This document shows positions 1 through 8,175 of a stretch of DNA of 64,000 nucleotides, piece by piece (positions within the stretch are counted from its first letter, which is position 1; the number at the start of each line of letters is the position of its first letter). The translations under genes were made by a program, and so were the position numbers. The notes under the pieces were generated by a model. That model saw nothing but the letters and a program-made list of their open reading frames with translations. It made no database searches and was not told the origin of the DNA. Source of the stretch: Hydrogenophilales bacterium 16-64-40 (GTDB lineage Bacteria; Pseudomonadota; Gammaproteobacteria; Burkholderiales; Thiobacillaceae); NCBI GenBank assembly GCA_002256995.1, contig NCGX01000003.1, forward strand, positions 124,001-188,000, read 5' to 3'.

Positions 1-126
1 CGCCACCACATCAAAGGCATCCCCAGCCTGATCCTGTTCAAGAACGGCGCTGAAGCGGCGCGCACCTCGGGCGCGATGGAAGCCCATGCACTCAAGCGCT
101 GGCTGGCGTCACAAGGCATTCAATAA
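1..126 (+). CDS. Thioredoxin, C-terminal fragment cut by the window edge
   Basis: The first 41 codons run open from base 1 to TAA at 124-126. They encode the C-terminal third of a thioredoxin fold. The segment GIPSLILFKNG carries the cis-proline loop and the beta-strand that follow the redox helix in classical thioredoxins, and it is followed by the usual terminal helix (ALKRWLASQ). The CxxC active site lies upstream of the window. The role is cytoplasmic dithiol-disulfide exchange. The position just before secB, encoding a cytoplasmic chaperone, is a common arrangement in betaproteobacteria (a glutaredoxin or thioredoxin gene next to secB). Confidence 0.8.
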   Translation, partial: RHHIKGIPSLILFKNGAEAARTSGAMEAHALKRWLASQGIQ

Positions 127-150
127 GCCCGTGTAAAATGCACCGCATTC

Positions 151-175
151 CCGGGGCACAGGCTCCGGTTTTCTT
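151..175 (+). terminator. Rho-independent terminator after the thioredoxin gene
   Basis: A 6-bp stem CCGGGG/CTCCGG (one G-T wobble) with loop CACAGG is followed directly by TTTTCTT. It lies 25 bases after the thioredoxin stop and before secB. Confidence 0.55.
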
Positions 176-190
176 GTTCAGGGAGCCCTC

Positions 191-649
191 ATGACCGACG
201 CGCAACAACCCGTTTTCAATATCGAAAAACTCTACGTCAAGGATCTGTCGCTGGAAGTCCCCAACGCGCCCGCCATTTACCTGGAGCGCGAGGCGCCGCA
301 GATCGACGTCAACATGTCGACCGAAAGCCGCGCGCTGGGCGAAGACATGTACCACACCAGCATCACCGTCACCGTCACCGCCAAGATCGGCGACAAGACC
401 ATGTTCCTGGTCGAATGCACCCAGGGGGGCGTCTTCCGCATCCAGAACGTGCCGCAGGACCAGATTCCGATGGTGCTTGGCATCGGCTGCCCCAACATCG
501 TCTTCCCGTATCTGCGCGAGGCGGTATCCGACGTGGTGATCCGCGCCGGCTTCCCGCCGCTGTTGCTGAACCCGGTCAATTTCGAGGCCCTGTTCCATCA
601 ACAACAGCAGGCGCAGCAGCAACAGGCCGCGCCCGAGCAGACGCATTGA
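191..649 (+). CDS. secB: Protein-export chaperone SecB
   Basis: The 152-residue product matches SecB along its length, including the N-terminal FNIEKLYVKDLSLE strand, EAPQIDVN, and the conserved GVFRI ... CPNIVFPYLRE ... GFPPLLLNPVNF core. SecB is a homotetrameric cytosolic chaperone that holds preproteins unfolded and hands them to SecA. The tail is glutamine-rich and low complexity (about residues 137-148), as is common in this family. The ATG is preceded by AGGGAG at 180-185. The gene is followed by a signal-peptide SH3 protein and gpsA, and probably starts that operon, because a terminator separates it from the upstream thioredoxin. Confidence 0.97.
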   Translation: MTDAQQPVFNIEKLYVKDLSLEVPNAPAIYLEREAPQIDVNMSTESRALGEDMYHTSITVTVTAKIGDKTMFLVECTQGGVFRIQNVPQDQIPMVLGIGCPNIVFPYLREAVSDVVIRAGFPPLLLNPVNFEALFHQQQQAQQQQAAPEQTH

Positions 650-663
650 GGCCGAGGCATTCA

Positions 664-1122
664 TTGAAAAAGCGCCTGCGCCCGATCAGTCTGTGCCTCG
701 CGACCGGCCTGCTGCTCACGCTGGCGCACCCCGCCTGGGCGCTTGAATACCGCAGCACAGGACGCGCCGCCCTGCTCTACGACGCGCCCTCGACCGCGGC
801 CAGCAAGATCGCCATCGCGGGCAGCGGCCTGCCGCTTGAAGTCGTCGTCGACACCGATGTCTGGGTCAAGGTGCGCGACCCGAGCGGCCGCCTGGCCTGG
901 GTCGAGAAATCCGCCCTCGGCGGCGCAAAAACCGTCATGATCAAGGCCGACGCCAGCGTCGTCCGGCAACAGCCGCGCGCCGACGCCGAGGTTGTGTTCC
1001 GTGCCGAACGCGGCCTCCTGCTTGAAATCGCGGGCGAAGCCAACCCCTACGGCTGGCTGCCGGTGCGGCATGCCGACGGCCTCGCCGGCTGGCTGCCTGC
1101 ACACGAGGCATGGGGTAGGTGA
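664..1122 (+). CDS. Secreted SH3-domain protein (TTG start)
   Basis: I chose the TTG at 664 because GAGG at 654-657 lies six bases upstream and translation from it gives a clear Sec signal peptide: KKR, then a hydrophobic stretch ending AHPAWA at about residue 25. There is no ATG in a usable place. The mature part, about 125 residues, contains two bacterial SH3-like (SH3_3) units, seen as LYDAPSTAASK ... VWVKVRDPSGRLAWVE and VRQQPRADAEVVF ... GWLPVRHADGLAGWLPA. Such domains usually bind peptidoglycan or peptides in the periplasm. The precise role is unknown. The stop overlaps the region of the gpsA start, suggesting a secB-SH3-gpsA operon. Confidence 0.85.
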   Translation: MKKRLRPISLCLATGLLLTLAHPAWALEYRSTGRAALLYDAPSTAASKIAIAGSGLPLEVVVDTDVWVKVRDPSGRLAWVEKSALGGAKTVMIKADASVVRQQPRADAEVVFRAERGLLLEIAGEANPYGWLPVRHADGLAGWLPAHEAWGR

Positions 1123-1133
1123 AACCAGCGACG

Positions 1134-2120
1134 ATGAGACTGTCTGTACTCGGCGCCGGCGCCTGGGGCACCGCCCTGGCGGCCAGTTGGGCACCGCACC
1201 ATGCGGTCACCCTGTGGGGGCGCAACGCGGTCGAGCTCGACACCATGCGCGCGAGCCGCGTCAACCACCGCTACCTGCCCGACTGCCCGTTGCCGGACGC
1301 CCTGCAATTCAACCCGGATTTCAATGCCGTCGTCGATGCGGCCGAGCTCATCGTCATCGCCGTTCCAACGTGCGGCCTGCGCCCCACCCTGGCTGCGCTG
1401 GCCGCCCGCCCCCACCTGCCGCCGCTGGTCTGGGTGTGCAAGGGCTTCGAGCATGGCAGCCGCAAACTGCCGCATCAGCTCATTGCCGAACTGCTCCCTA
1501 CGCACACGCAAACGGGTGTGCTGTCCGGCCCCAGCTTTGCCCAGGAAGTGGCACAGGGCTACCCCACCGCGCTCACCCTCGCCGCCAACGACAGCGAACT
1601 GGCACAGCACCTCGCTGAGGCGCTGTCCGCCCAGCGCCTGCGCATCTACGCGCACGACGACGTGATCGGGGTCGAACTCGGCGGCGCGCTGAAGAACGTC
1701 ATGGCGATTGCCGCGGGCATCTGCGACGGCCTCAAGCTCGGCCACAACGCGCGCGCCGCGCTCATTACCCGCGGACTGGCCGAAATGACCCGCCTCGGCG
1801 TCGAGCTCGGTGGCCGCTTCGAAACCTTCATGGGATTGTCCGGCCTCGGCGACCTCATCCTCACCACCACCGGCGATCTCTCGCGCAACCGCCAGGTCGG
1901 CCTGCGGCTGGCGCGCGGCCAGACGCTCGACACGATCCTTGCCGAACTCGGCCACGTCGCCGAAGGCGTTTCCACCGCACCCGAAGTCGCCGCGCTCGCC
2001 AGCGAGCTGGGCGTCGACATGCCGATCACCCGCAAGGTCTGCCAGATGCTGTTCGAAGGCCTGCCCGCCGCCGAGGCGGTCGATGACCTGCTGAACCGGG
2101 ATATCAAGGCTGAATTCTGA
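1134..2120 (+). CDS. gpsA: Glycerol-3-phosphate dehydrogenase [NAD(P)+]
   Basis: The enzyme reduces dihydroxyacetone phosphate to sn-glycerol 3-phosphate for phospholipid synthesis. From the ATG at 1134 the protein has 328 residues, normal for GpsA, and begins with the nucleotide-binding GAGAWG at residues 7-12. LSGPSFAQE, the catalytic-lysine segment GGALKNVMAIAAG and the substrate loop GDLILTT ... RNRQVG are all present. An in-frame GTG at 1119 would add five residues and overlap the previous stop. The ATG was preferred because it gives the usual N-terminus, with AGGTGA about 11 bases upstream. Confidence 0.95.
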   Translation: MRLSVLGAGAWGTALAASWAPHHAVTLWGRNAVELDTMRASRVNHRYLPDCPLPDALQFNPDFNAVVDAAELIVIAVPTCGLRPTLAALAARPHLPPLVWVCKGFEHGSRKLPHQLIAELLPTHTQTGVLSGPSFAQEVAQGYPTALTLAANDSELAQHLAEALSAQRLRIYAHDDVIGVELGGALKNVMAIAAGICDGLKLGHNARAALITRGLAEMTRLGVELGGRFETFMGLSGLGDLILTTTGDLSRNRQVGLRLARGQTLDTILAELGHVAEGVSTAPEVAALASELGVDMPITRKVCQMLFEGLPAAEAVDDLLNRDIKAEF

Positions 2121-2142
2121 GGCAAAGGCGGAGGGCTTTGCC
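2121..2142. terminator. Hairpin between convergent gpsA and the C39 peptidase gene
   Basis: GGCAAAG (2121-2127) and CTTTGCC (2136-2142) form a perfect 7-bp stem with an 8-base loop, squeezed between two convergent stop codons. There is no long T tract, so it may be a weak or bidirectional terminator. Confidence 0.45.
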
Positions 2143-2144
2143 GT

Positions 2145-3125
2145 TCAGTGCGCCGGGCAGGCCGGCAGTGGCAGGCAGGTTCCAGCGCCTGGCCCGGGCA
2201 GGCTTTCCATCTCCTTCAGGGTATGCGTGAAATCGGTGTTTTCAGGCCCGATACGCGTGGCGCAACGCGCTGATTCCCGGGCTTGGCGTATGCATTGGCG
2301 GGCAGCCAGGGCATAGGCCAGATTGTTCCAGACGACCGCCGCACCCGCCTGGTAGAGGAGCGCGTGGCGAAATGCCGCTTCGGCCGGCTCGGCGTGGCCC
2401 AGGGCGTACTCGGTGTTGCCCAGGCCCAGCCATGCAAGCGGATTGTCCGGCCATCTTGCAGTCGATGCCTTGTAGGCCTCCCGGGCTTCCTGATGCCGGC
2501 CCAGGCGCTCCAGGGCGCTTGCCGCTTCCAGGTAGGGGGTTGGCTTGGCCTGCGCCGGGAAAGCACCCGGGGCGAGCACGACAATGCCCCATCGCGCAGA
2601 CCGGTTCCAGGTCGTCAGAAACACGCCGAAGGGCGTGATGCGGCGGGGCTCGGTTCCGGAGCGCAGGACAAGTGCCTGCCGCGCCAGGTCATAACCGACC
2701 ACCACCGCATAGTGCCAGCGCGGCAGCCAGTTGAGCCCCAGATTTTGCAAAACCAGCACCGGGTGGCCCGCTGCGATTTCTGCCAGCAGGGCATCGAGCG
2801 CGGGTTCGACCGGGACGGCCAGCAAGCCCTGCCGGCGCACAGCCGCCTTCATTTCCGCCTGCAAGCTGCCCTCGCGGGCGGGCAGATAGACCTGGGAAAC
2901 AAGCTCATCGGGGGTGACCGTCACACCGCGCGCATTGAGCACCGTGGCGAGCGCCGCCGGCCCACACTGATAGCGCGTCTGGGGGAAAAAGGGCGTGTCG
3001 GCCAACTCCACCCGGGCCGGGCGTCCGGCCGTCTCAATGAGGGGCGCACGATGGGCACAGGCTGCAAGCAGGCTCGCGCACAACCAAACGCCCGCCAACA
3101 GGCGGGCGTATCGGAGAACGCTCAT
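2145..3125 (-). CDS. PA2778-family lipoprotein: C39-like cysteine peptidase with TPR tail
   Basis: A 326-residue lipoprotein. The signal peptide ends in the lipobox LAAC (Cys23). A papain-like C39 fold follows, with the nucleophile in RYQCGPAAL (Cys54) and the histidine in RWHYAVVVGYD (His138), so the catalytic residues look intact. From about residue 200 there are TPR-type helices (LERLGRHQEAREAYKAS, WLGLGNTEYALGHAEPAEAAFRHAL). C39 domains cleave after double-glycine-like leaders in bacteriocin exporters, but here there is no ABC transporter and the substrate is unknown. The start at 3125 lies 10 bases after the stop of the PA2779-family gene, so the two form an operon, an arrangement known from Pseudomonas and betaproteobacteria. 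A longer frame starting at 3155 lacks a good leader. Confidence 0.85.
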   Translation of the reverse strand: MSVLRYARLLAGVWLCASLLAACAHRAPLIETAGRPARVELADTPFFPQTRYQCGPAALATVLNARGVTVTPDELVSQVYLPAREGSLQAEMKAAVRRQGLLAVPVEPALDALLAEIAAGHPVLVLQNLGLNWLPRWHYAVVVGYDLARQALVLRSGTEPRRITPFGVFLTTWNRSARWGIVVLAPGAFPAQAKPTPYLEAASALERLGRHQEAREAYKASTARWPDNPLAWLGLGNTEYALGHAEPAEAAFRHALLYQAGAAVVWNNLAYALAARQCIRQARESARCATRIGPENTDFTHTLKEMESLPGPGAGTCLPLPACPAH

Positions 3126-3135
3126 CGAAACGGAC

Positions 3136-3531
3136 TCACTTGATGGGATGCACAAACGGGAAGATGTCGGTTACACCCAAGGCGTCGGTGATGATGAAGA
3201 CAATGAAAATGAACAGAACAACCCCCAGCGCACTCCCGCCGGCAGGCAATTCAGCGACCCGCTGGTTGATCCTGGCCACCTCGGCATCGGTCAGCGCCGC
3301 CACCCGCTCTTGGGCGTGTTGAACATCGACCCCCATGGCAGACAGCTGGCGCTGCAGGTCTTCCCGCGCCAGCAGGGACACCAGCTCGTCGCGGTCCACC
3401 CGGCCCTGTTCGGCGGCGAGTACTTGAGCGGTGCCGACCATCCCGGCCTGAACCGGGGCGACCTGCGCGCCGAGCAGCGCGGCAGCCAGCAGCAGGGAGC
3501 CGCATTTTTTAAGCAAATGGTGAAAACGCAT
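3136..3531 (-). CDS. PA2779-family small membrane protein
   Basis: A 131-residue product with a cleavable signal (ending APVQA at about residue 29). A helical, charged middle (about 40-95, with RVDRDELVSLLAREDLQRQL) is followed by one C-terminal membrane helix, GVVLFIFIVFIITDALGV, and a short tail FPFVHPIK. The start at 3531 is fixed by a perfect GGAGG Shine-Dalgarno six bases upstream. The protein matches the uncharacterised PA2779 family, which is regularly paired with a PA2778-type C39 peptidase, as here. Partner or substrate of that peptidase is a reasonable but untested inference. Confidence 0.85.
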   Translation of the reverse strand: MRFHHLLKKCGSLLLAAALLGAQVAPVQAGMVGTAQVLAAEQGRVDRDELVSLLAREDLQRQLSAMGVDVQHAQERVAALTDAEVARINQRVAELPAGGSALGVVLFIFIVFIITDALGVTDIFPFVHPIK

Positions 3532-4122
3532 GGTACCTCCTCGAAAAGTTGATCTCAGGACTGCGCAAGGATCCAACATGCGGAGCGAAGCGCACTTTTA
3601 ACCTAGCACAGCCTGACGTTCATGCCCGGATTGGGGGCGCCGCCCATTTTTCGCGAAACTGGAGGACCAGGCACTTGGCTGAATGCACCCAGCCTGCTTT
3701 TGGCGAGGCCAAACAACGGGCGAATCTGCGAGCCTTGAAACCAGCTGGCATCGGCGTCACCGGTGGGGGCCAAGGTTGACTGCTGCTGCATGGGCGGGAT
3801 AGACTTTGTAACCAGTGCCGCGTTCGTCGCGCCCTCGGCCATCGCTGCACACCCATCAATCATCGGCACCACTAAGCAGTCCTCGACGACTACGCCAGGC
3901 TGCGGCTGCTAAGCGCAGCGCGGCCTCATCGCCTTGTTTTTCGCGCCGATATCCGGCTCCGCCGCGATCCCTCGCCGAGAAGCCGGCCCACCTCATGCCG
4001 CTGCCGCACGCCTCGAAGGCAGTGCCCGGGATCATGGCTCGCCCGGGGCACGCAACGGCACCTGCCCATCCGCTGTCGGCATCCACGTCGGCAAGTTTCC
4101 ATTCGACAGGAGAACCCTACCC
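3532..4122. other. 590-base intergenic region without a supported gene
   Basis: This is the longest gap in the window, between the divergent PA2779 gene and the ggpPS-like gene. Several short open frames exist but none has a leader sequence, family resemblance or consistent codon use. It contains a small hairpin (GCTGCG/CGCAGC around 3900-3920). It must hold the promoters for both flanking transcripts, but I could not pick confident -35/-10 pairs. AGGAGA at 4109-4114 is the leader for the downstream gene. Confidence 0.5.
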
Positions 4123-6432
4123 ATGCTGCTTGCAACCGATCTGGACGGCACTTTTCTCGCCGGCGACCCCGAAACCCGCCTGCGCCTATACCAACTGATC
4201 GCTGACAATCCCGAGATCAAGCTTGCCTTCGTCACGGGGCGTGGGCTCGAGAACGTGATCCCGCTGCTCTCCGACCCGACCATTCCGGTCCCCGATTACA
4301 TCATCTGCGACGTCGGCGCGACGGTCGTCGAAGGTGTCACCCGGCAGCCGGTGCAACCGCTGCAGGCGGCGATCGACGCCCGCTGGCCGGGCGAGCGGAC
4401 GGTGGTCGACGCCATGGCGCTATTCGAGCGACTGGAGCGTCAGGATGTCCCGCAACAACGGCGCTGCTCGTATTACTGCAGCACCGCCGACGTGCGCCAT
4501 TCGCTCGCCGGCATCGAAGAGGTCGCGGCCGGACTCGGCTGCGAGGTGCTCTATTCGGCCGAACTTTACCTGGACATCCTGCCGCGCGGCGTGAACAAGG
4601 GCAGTACGCTGAAGGCACTGGTCGAGCATCTGGGCATCCACCCTGACGAGGTGGTGGTCGCCGGCGACACGCTCAACGATCTGGCGATGTACGAGCATGG
4701 CTTCATCGGGGTGTGTGTCGGCGAATCCGAACCCGCCCTGCTCGAGGCCACCGCCAAGCGCGCCCGCGCCAAGCGTGCCCGCGTGCTGCATTCGCCCCAC
4801 ACCGGCTGCGGCGGCATCCTCGATGCGCTCGAGCATTTCAATTTCCTCGACCTCACGGGCGTCGACGCCGAGCCGCGCGCGACCGAACCCCCGGGCAAGT
4901 CCGACCTGGTGATGGTCTATCACCGCCTGCCCTACGAGGAGAGCTTCGAGGACGGCCGCCTCATGCGCCGCCGCCCCGCCTCGCCCAACGGCATCATCCC
5001 GACCCTGCTCAGCTTCTTCGGCGACGGCAAGAAGGGCTCCTGGATCGCGTGGGCGATTCAGGACCCGAAGAAGGCTGCGAGCTTCGTGACCCACACCGAG
5101 GTCGACACCCAGAAATACCCCAGACTGGTGGCCGCACGCGTGCCGCTCACCAAGAACGACGTCGACATCTTCTACAAGCGCTTTTCCAAGGAGGCCTTCT
5201 GGCCCACCCTGCACACCTTCTGGGAGCGGGCCCGTTTCCGCGAGGAGGACTGGCTGGTGTTCCTCAAGGTGAACCGCCTCTTCGCCGAGCGCACCGCGGC
5301 GGAGGCCGCCGAGGGCGCGGTCGTCTGGCTGCACGACTACAACCTGTGGATGGTGCCGGCCTACCTGCGCGAGCTGCGTCCCGACGTGAAGATCGCCTTC
5401 TTCCACCACACCTACTTCCCCTCGGCTGACGTCTTCAATGTGCTGCCGTGGCGCCGCGACATTGTCGGCAGCCTGCTGCAGTGCGATTACATCGGATTCC
5501 ACATCCCGCGTCAGGTCGAGAACTTCGTCGACGTCGCGCGCGGCGTCGCGCCGCTCAAGGTGCTCGAAACCCGCGCCTGCGCGCCGCGCTACCTCACCTA
5601 CGGCTGCGCCGTCGGATTGGACGAGGTGACCACCGCGATCGAGGTGCATGGCCGACGAATCGGCCTGGGTGCGCACCCGGTCGGGCTTGACGTCGATCGC
5701 GTGCGCCAAGTGCTCGACGATCCGAAAACGGCCGAACGGACGGCCGCGCTGCGCAACCAGTTCACCGGCACGCGGGTCATCCTGTCGGTCGAGCGGCTCG
5801 ACTACACCAAGGGCACGCTCGAAAAACTGGTGGCCTTCGAGAAGCTGCTCGAGTCCCATCCTGAACTGCACGGCACGATCTCGCTGATCAACGTCTGCGT
5901 GCCAGCCGCGAAGGAAATGACGATCTACCGCACCCTGCAGAACCAGATCGAGCAGGCGGTCGGGCGCATCAACGGACGTTTTTCGCGGGTCGGCTGGACC
6001 CCACTGCAGTTCTTCTTCCGGGCCATCCCGTTCGAGGAACTGGTCGCCTATTACGCGGTGACCGACGTGATGTGGATCACCCCGCTGCGCGACGGGCTCA
6101 ACCTGGTCGCCAAGGAATTCGTCGCGGTCCAGGGCCTCACCAACGGCAGCGGCGTACTGGTGCTGTCCGAATTCGCCGGGGCCGCAGCCGAACTGCATGG
6201 CGCGGTGCTCACCAACCCGCACGACCCGCACGACCTGGTCGAGAAGTGTATCTACGCGCTGGAGATGAGCCCGGATGAGGCCGAGGCACGCCTGCGCGGG
6301 CTCTTCGATGTCGTCCAGCACAACGACGTTCATCGCTGGGGGCAGGATTTCCTCGATTCGGTCGAAGAGAGCTGCGCCGCGGGATCCGCGACGCCCAGCG
6401 CAACGCCGCAACCGGCGCTCGCCCAGGCATAG
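4123..6432 (+). CDS. ggpPS: Fused HAD phosphatase-GT20 enzyme, probable glucosylglycerol-phosphate synthase/phosphatase
   Basis: The 769-residue protein joins two enzymes. Residues 1 to about 250 are a sucrose-phosphatase-like HAD domain with DLDGT (nucleophile Asp6, acid Asp8) and GDTLND (Asp182, Asp186). Residues about 265-750 are a GT20 domain with LHDYNLWMVP (His404-Asp405), FFHHTYFPSADVFN, the DYIGFHIPRQVENF segment and RDGLNLVAKEF. These GT20 signatures fit glucosylglycerol-phosphate synthase (GgpS) better than trehalose-phosphate synthase (OtsA). Azotobacter vinelandii has such a fusion (GgpPS), making the osmolyte glucosylglycerol from ADP-glucose and glycerol-3-phosphate and dephosphorylating it. 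The start at 4123 follows AGGAGA; an open extension upstream lacks support. A trehalose role remains the main alternative. Confidence 0.8.
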   Translation: MLLATDLDGTFLAGDPETRLRLYQLIADNPEIKLAFVTGRGLENVIPLLSDPTIPVPDYIICDVGATVVEGVTRQPVQPLQAAIDARWPGERTVVDAMALFERLERQDVPQQRRCSYYCSTADVRHSLAGIEEVAAGLGCEVLYSAELYLDILPRGVNKGSTLKALVEHLGIHPDEVVVAGDTLNDLAMYEHGFIGVCVGESEPALLEATAKRARAKRARVLHSPHTGCGGILDALEHFNFLDLTGVDAEPRATEPPGKSDLVMVYHRLPYEESFEDGRLMRRRPASPNGIIPTLLSFFGDGKKGSWIAWAIQDPKKAASFVTHTEVDTQKYPRLVAARVPLTKNDVDIFYKRFSKEAFWPTLHTFWERARFREEDWLVFLKVNRLFAERTAAEAAEGAVVWLHDYNLWMVPAYLRELRPDVKIAFFHHTYFPSADVFNVLPWRRDIVGSLLQCDYIGFHIPRQVENFVDVARGVAPLKVLETRACAPRYLTYGCAVGLDEVTTAIEVHGRRIGLGAHPVGLDVDRVRQVLDDPKTAERTAALRNQFTGTRVILSVERLDYTKGTLEKLVAFEKLLESHPELHGTISLINVCVPAAKEMTIYRTLQNQIEQAVGRINGRFSRVGWTPLQFFFRAIPFEELVAYYAVTDVMWITPLRDGLNLVAKEFVAVQGLTNGSGVLVLSEFAGAAAELHGAVLTNPHDPHDLVEKCIYALEMSPDEAEARLRGLFDVVQHNDVHRWGQDFLDSVEESCAAGSATPSATPQPALAQA

Positions 6433-6528
6433 TGGAAGCGCCTGCAGGCAAGAGGATGCTGGGCGCGCAGCCCTGAAAACACAGACGGCCGTTAACGACA
6501 CGGCGCGAACTGCCCTATCATCGTGCCG

Positions 6529-6966
6529 ATGAATGATTTTCAGGTTTCACACGACCGCGGCTGGCTGTTCGTTTTCATCGCCTGGCTGATGGCCAGCGTG
6601 GCGACGCTGGGCGCCCTGTTTCTCGGCGAGGTCATGGGGTATACGCCATGCGTCCTCTGCTGGTACCAGCGGATTTGCATGTTTCCGCTGGTGCTGATTC
6701 TGGCAGCGGGGCTGTTTCCGTTCGACCGCCGCGTCGTGCGCTACGCGCTGCCGCTGGCGCTGGCCGGCTGGCTGCTGGCGGTTTTCCATTGGGCGGTAGC
6801 CAGCGGAATCGTGCCGGAGCGCGCCACGCCATGCAGCCAGGGCGTGCCGTGCTCGGTGGATCTGATCAGCTGGTTCGGCTTCCTGACCCTGCCATTGCTT
6901 TCCGCCCTGGCTTTTTCCACCATCATCGCGTTGCTGGTTCTGACGCGCTTCAAGGCACCCAAATGA
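6529..6966 (+). CDS. DsbB/BdbC-family disulfide oxidoreductase
   Basis: A 145-residue membrane protein with four hydrophobic segments. The first periplasmic cysteine pair is in YTPCVLCWYQR, the DsbB quinone-reactive motif, and a second pair is CSQGVPC, shorter than in classical DsbB. It reoxidises a periplasmic thiol oxidase and passes electrons to quinone. The gene overlaps the DsbA-like gene by ATGA, so the two are coupled as a BdbC/BdbD-like or DsbB/DsbA-like pair. ATG 6529 and GTG 6523 are both possible starts; neither has a strong Shine-Dalgarno sequence. Confidence 0.88.
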   Translation: MNDFQVSHDRGWLFVFIAWLMASVATLGALFLGEVMGYTPCVLCWYQRICMFPLVLILAAGLFPFDRRVVRYALPLALAGWLLAVFHWAVASGIVPERATPCSQGVPCSVDLISWFGFLTLPLLSALAFSTIIALLVLTRFKAPK

Positions 6967-7613
6967 AAAAAATGCTGTTTATCGCCTCCGCCGTGATCCT
7001 GCTGCTGGCTTTTGTGGGCGGGGCCATTTTCTACGGCACGCAAAAATCCGAACAGGCGGGACAGCTCGCCTATGAAAACAAGTCCTCACTGGTGCGCGAA
7101 CACTCGCGCGTGCTCGGGCATGCAGACGCCCGGGTGGAGATTGTCGAGTTCATCGATCCGGCATGCGGGACCTGCCGGCACTTCTATCCTATGGTCAAGG
7201 AGATGCTGGCCGCCCACCCGGACCGGATTCGCCTGGTGCTGCGCTACGCGCCCTTCCACCAGAACTCGGACTATGTGGTGGCGCTGGTCGAGGCGGCGGA
7301 CAAACAGGGCAAGTATTGGGAAACCCTGGAGGCCCTGCTGGCGGCCCAGGACGACTGGGTAGTGGATCACGCCGTGCAGCCGGAACGGGTCTGGCGGCAT
7401 CTCGAAGGGCTCGGCCTGGACCTGGCGCGACTCCAGAACGACATGAATGCGCCGGACATTGCCAGTCTGATCGCGCAGGACATGGCAGACGTGAACGCGC
7501 TGAACATCAACAAGACGCCGGAGTTTTTCGTCAACGGCAAGCCGCTGCCCAGCTTCGGCTACGAGCCCCTGAAGAAGCTGGTGGACGAGGCGCTAGCCAG
7601 CGAATATCGTTAA
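6963..7613 (+). CDS. DsbA-like membrane-anchored thioredoxin-fold protein
   Basis: A 216-residue protein with an N-terminal membrane anchor or signal (residues 5-25) and a DsbA-type thioredoxin fold. The active site is DPACGTC (Cys68, Cys71), and the cis-proline loop is NKTPEFFVNG near residue 185. A long helical insertion lies between, as in DsbA/BdbD/DsbG relatives. It probably oxidises or isomerises secreted thiols and is recycled by the overlapping upstream DsbB-like protein. CGTC differs from CPHC of DsbA, so the redox role could be oxidase or isomerase/reductase. Confidence 0.87.
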   Translation: MKKMLFIASAVILLLAFVGGAIFYGTQKSEQAGQLAYENKSSLVREHSRVLGHADARVEIVEFIDPACGTCRHFYPMVKEMLAAHPDRIRLVLRYAPFHQNSDYVVALVEAADKQGKYWETLEALLAAQDDWVVDHAVQPERVWRHLEGLGLDLARLQNDMNAPDIASLIAQDMADVNALNINKTPEFFVNGKPLPSFGYEPLKKLVDEALASEYR

Positions 7614-7670
7614 CCGGAATTTGGGGCAACCGGTACGGTGGACGCGAAGGTCGCGGGGATACCCTCTTCC

Positions 7671-8174
7671 TCATTGACCCTCGGCGTCTCCCGTTCGCCC
7701 GGTCTTGCCGGCAGTCGTCTCCGCAATGCGCTGAATCGTCGCTACAAATCCCGGGTCCTCGCCCTGGAACAAGGCAGGCAAGGCCGCGCGGAAATCTTCG
7801 CGCTGACACCATTCGTACATGTAGTCCTCCCACGACTGCCACAGGCGTGCCTGCTGGCGCCCCATGTTTTCCTCGTACACCAGCACATAGGCGCGCTCGA
7901 ACAGGCTGACCAGAATGGCAAACAGCGCGTGCTTGCGCTCCAACTGGTCTTCGCTGAGCGTGCCCTTCACCACGGGCGACAACAAATGCAGGTCGGCGTT
8001 TTCGATCACCAAGCGCATGAAGTCGGCATATTCGTCGGACAAGCGCAGGAAGATTTCCTCCTCGTCGCTCTGGCGCTCGCGCTGGCGGTCGTAGACATAC
8101 ACGCCGATGGCGAGCGGCAAGCCGACGATGGTGACGATGTAGCTGGCGGCTTCCAGCCATTCCAGTCCGCTCAA
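7671..8174 (-). CDS. Unrecognised single-span membrane protein
   Basis: I do not recognise the family. From the TTG at 8174 the protein has 167 residues, with one N-terminal membrane helix (about residues 10-27, IVTIVGLPLAIGVYVYD) followed by a cytoplasmic helical domain rich in acidic and aromatic residues (EEIFLRLSDEYADFMRLV, WQSWEDYMYEWC). The TTG start is preferred because GGAGG lies eight bases upstream and the codon follows the trmL stop by one base. A longer frame to an ATG at 8237 would overlap trmL by 62 bases and start with an unlikely sequence. It is probably cotranscribed with trmL. No function is proposed. Confidence 0.6.
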   Translation of the reverse strand: MSGLEWLEAASYIVTIVGLPLAIGVYVYDRQRERQSDEEEIFLRLSDEYADFMRLVIENADLHLLSPVVKGTLSEDQLERKHALFAILVSLFERAYVLVYEENMGRQQARLWQSWEDYMYEWCQREDFRAALPALFQGEDPGFVATIQRIAETTAGKTGRTGDAEGQ

Positions 8175-8175
8175 T

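Noticed and set aside
3603-3872. 89-codon minus-strand ORF in the gap upstream of ggpPS
   Set aside because: No leader, no recognisable family, no support from spacing; left as intergenic.
4123-6432. Trehalose-6-phosphate synthase OtsA as first assignment
   Set aside because: The HAD-first order and the FFHHTYFPSADVFN/DYNLWMVP segments fit GgpS better; kept only as an alternative.
4420-6501. 693-codon minus-strand open frame opposite ggpPS
   Set aside because: It is an antisense shadow produced by high GC and codon bias; it has no family resemblance, and the plus-strand gene is certain.
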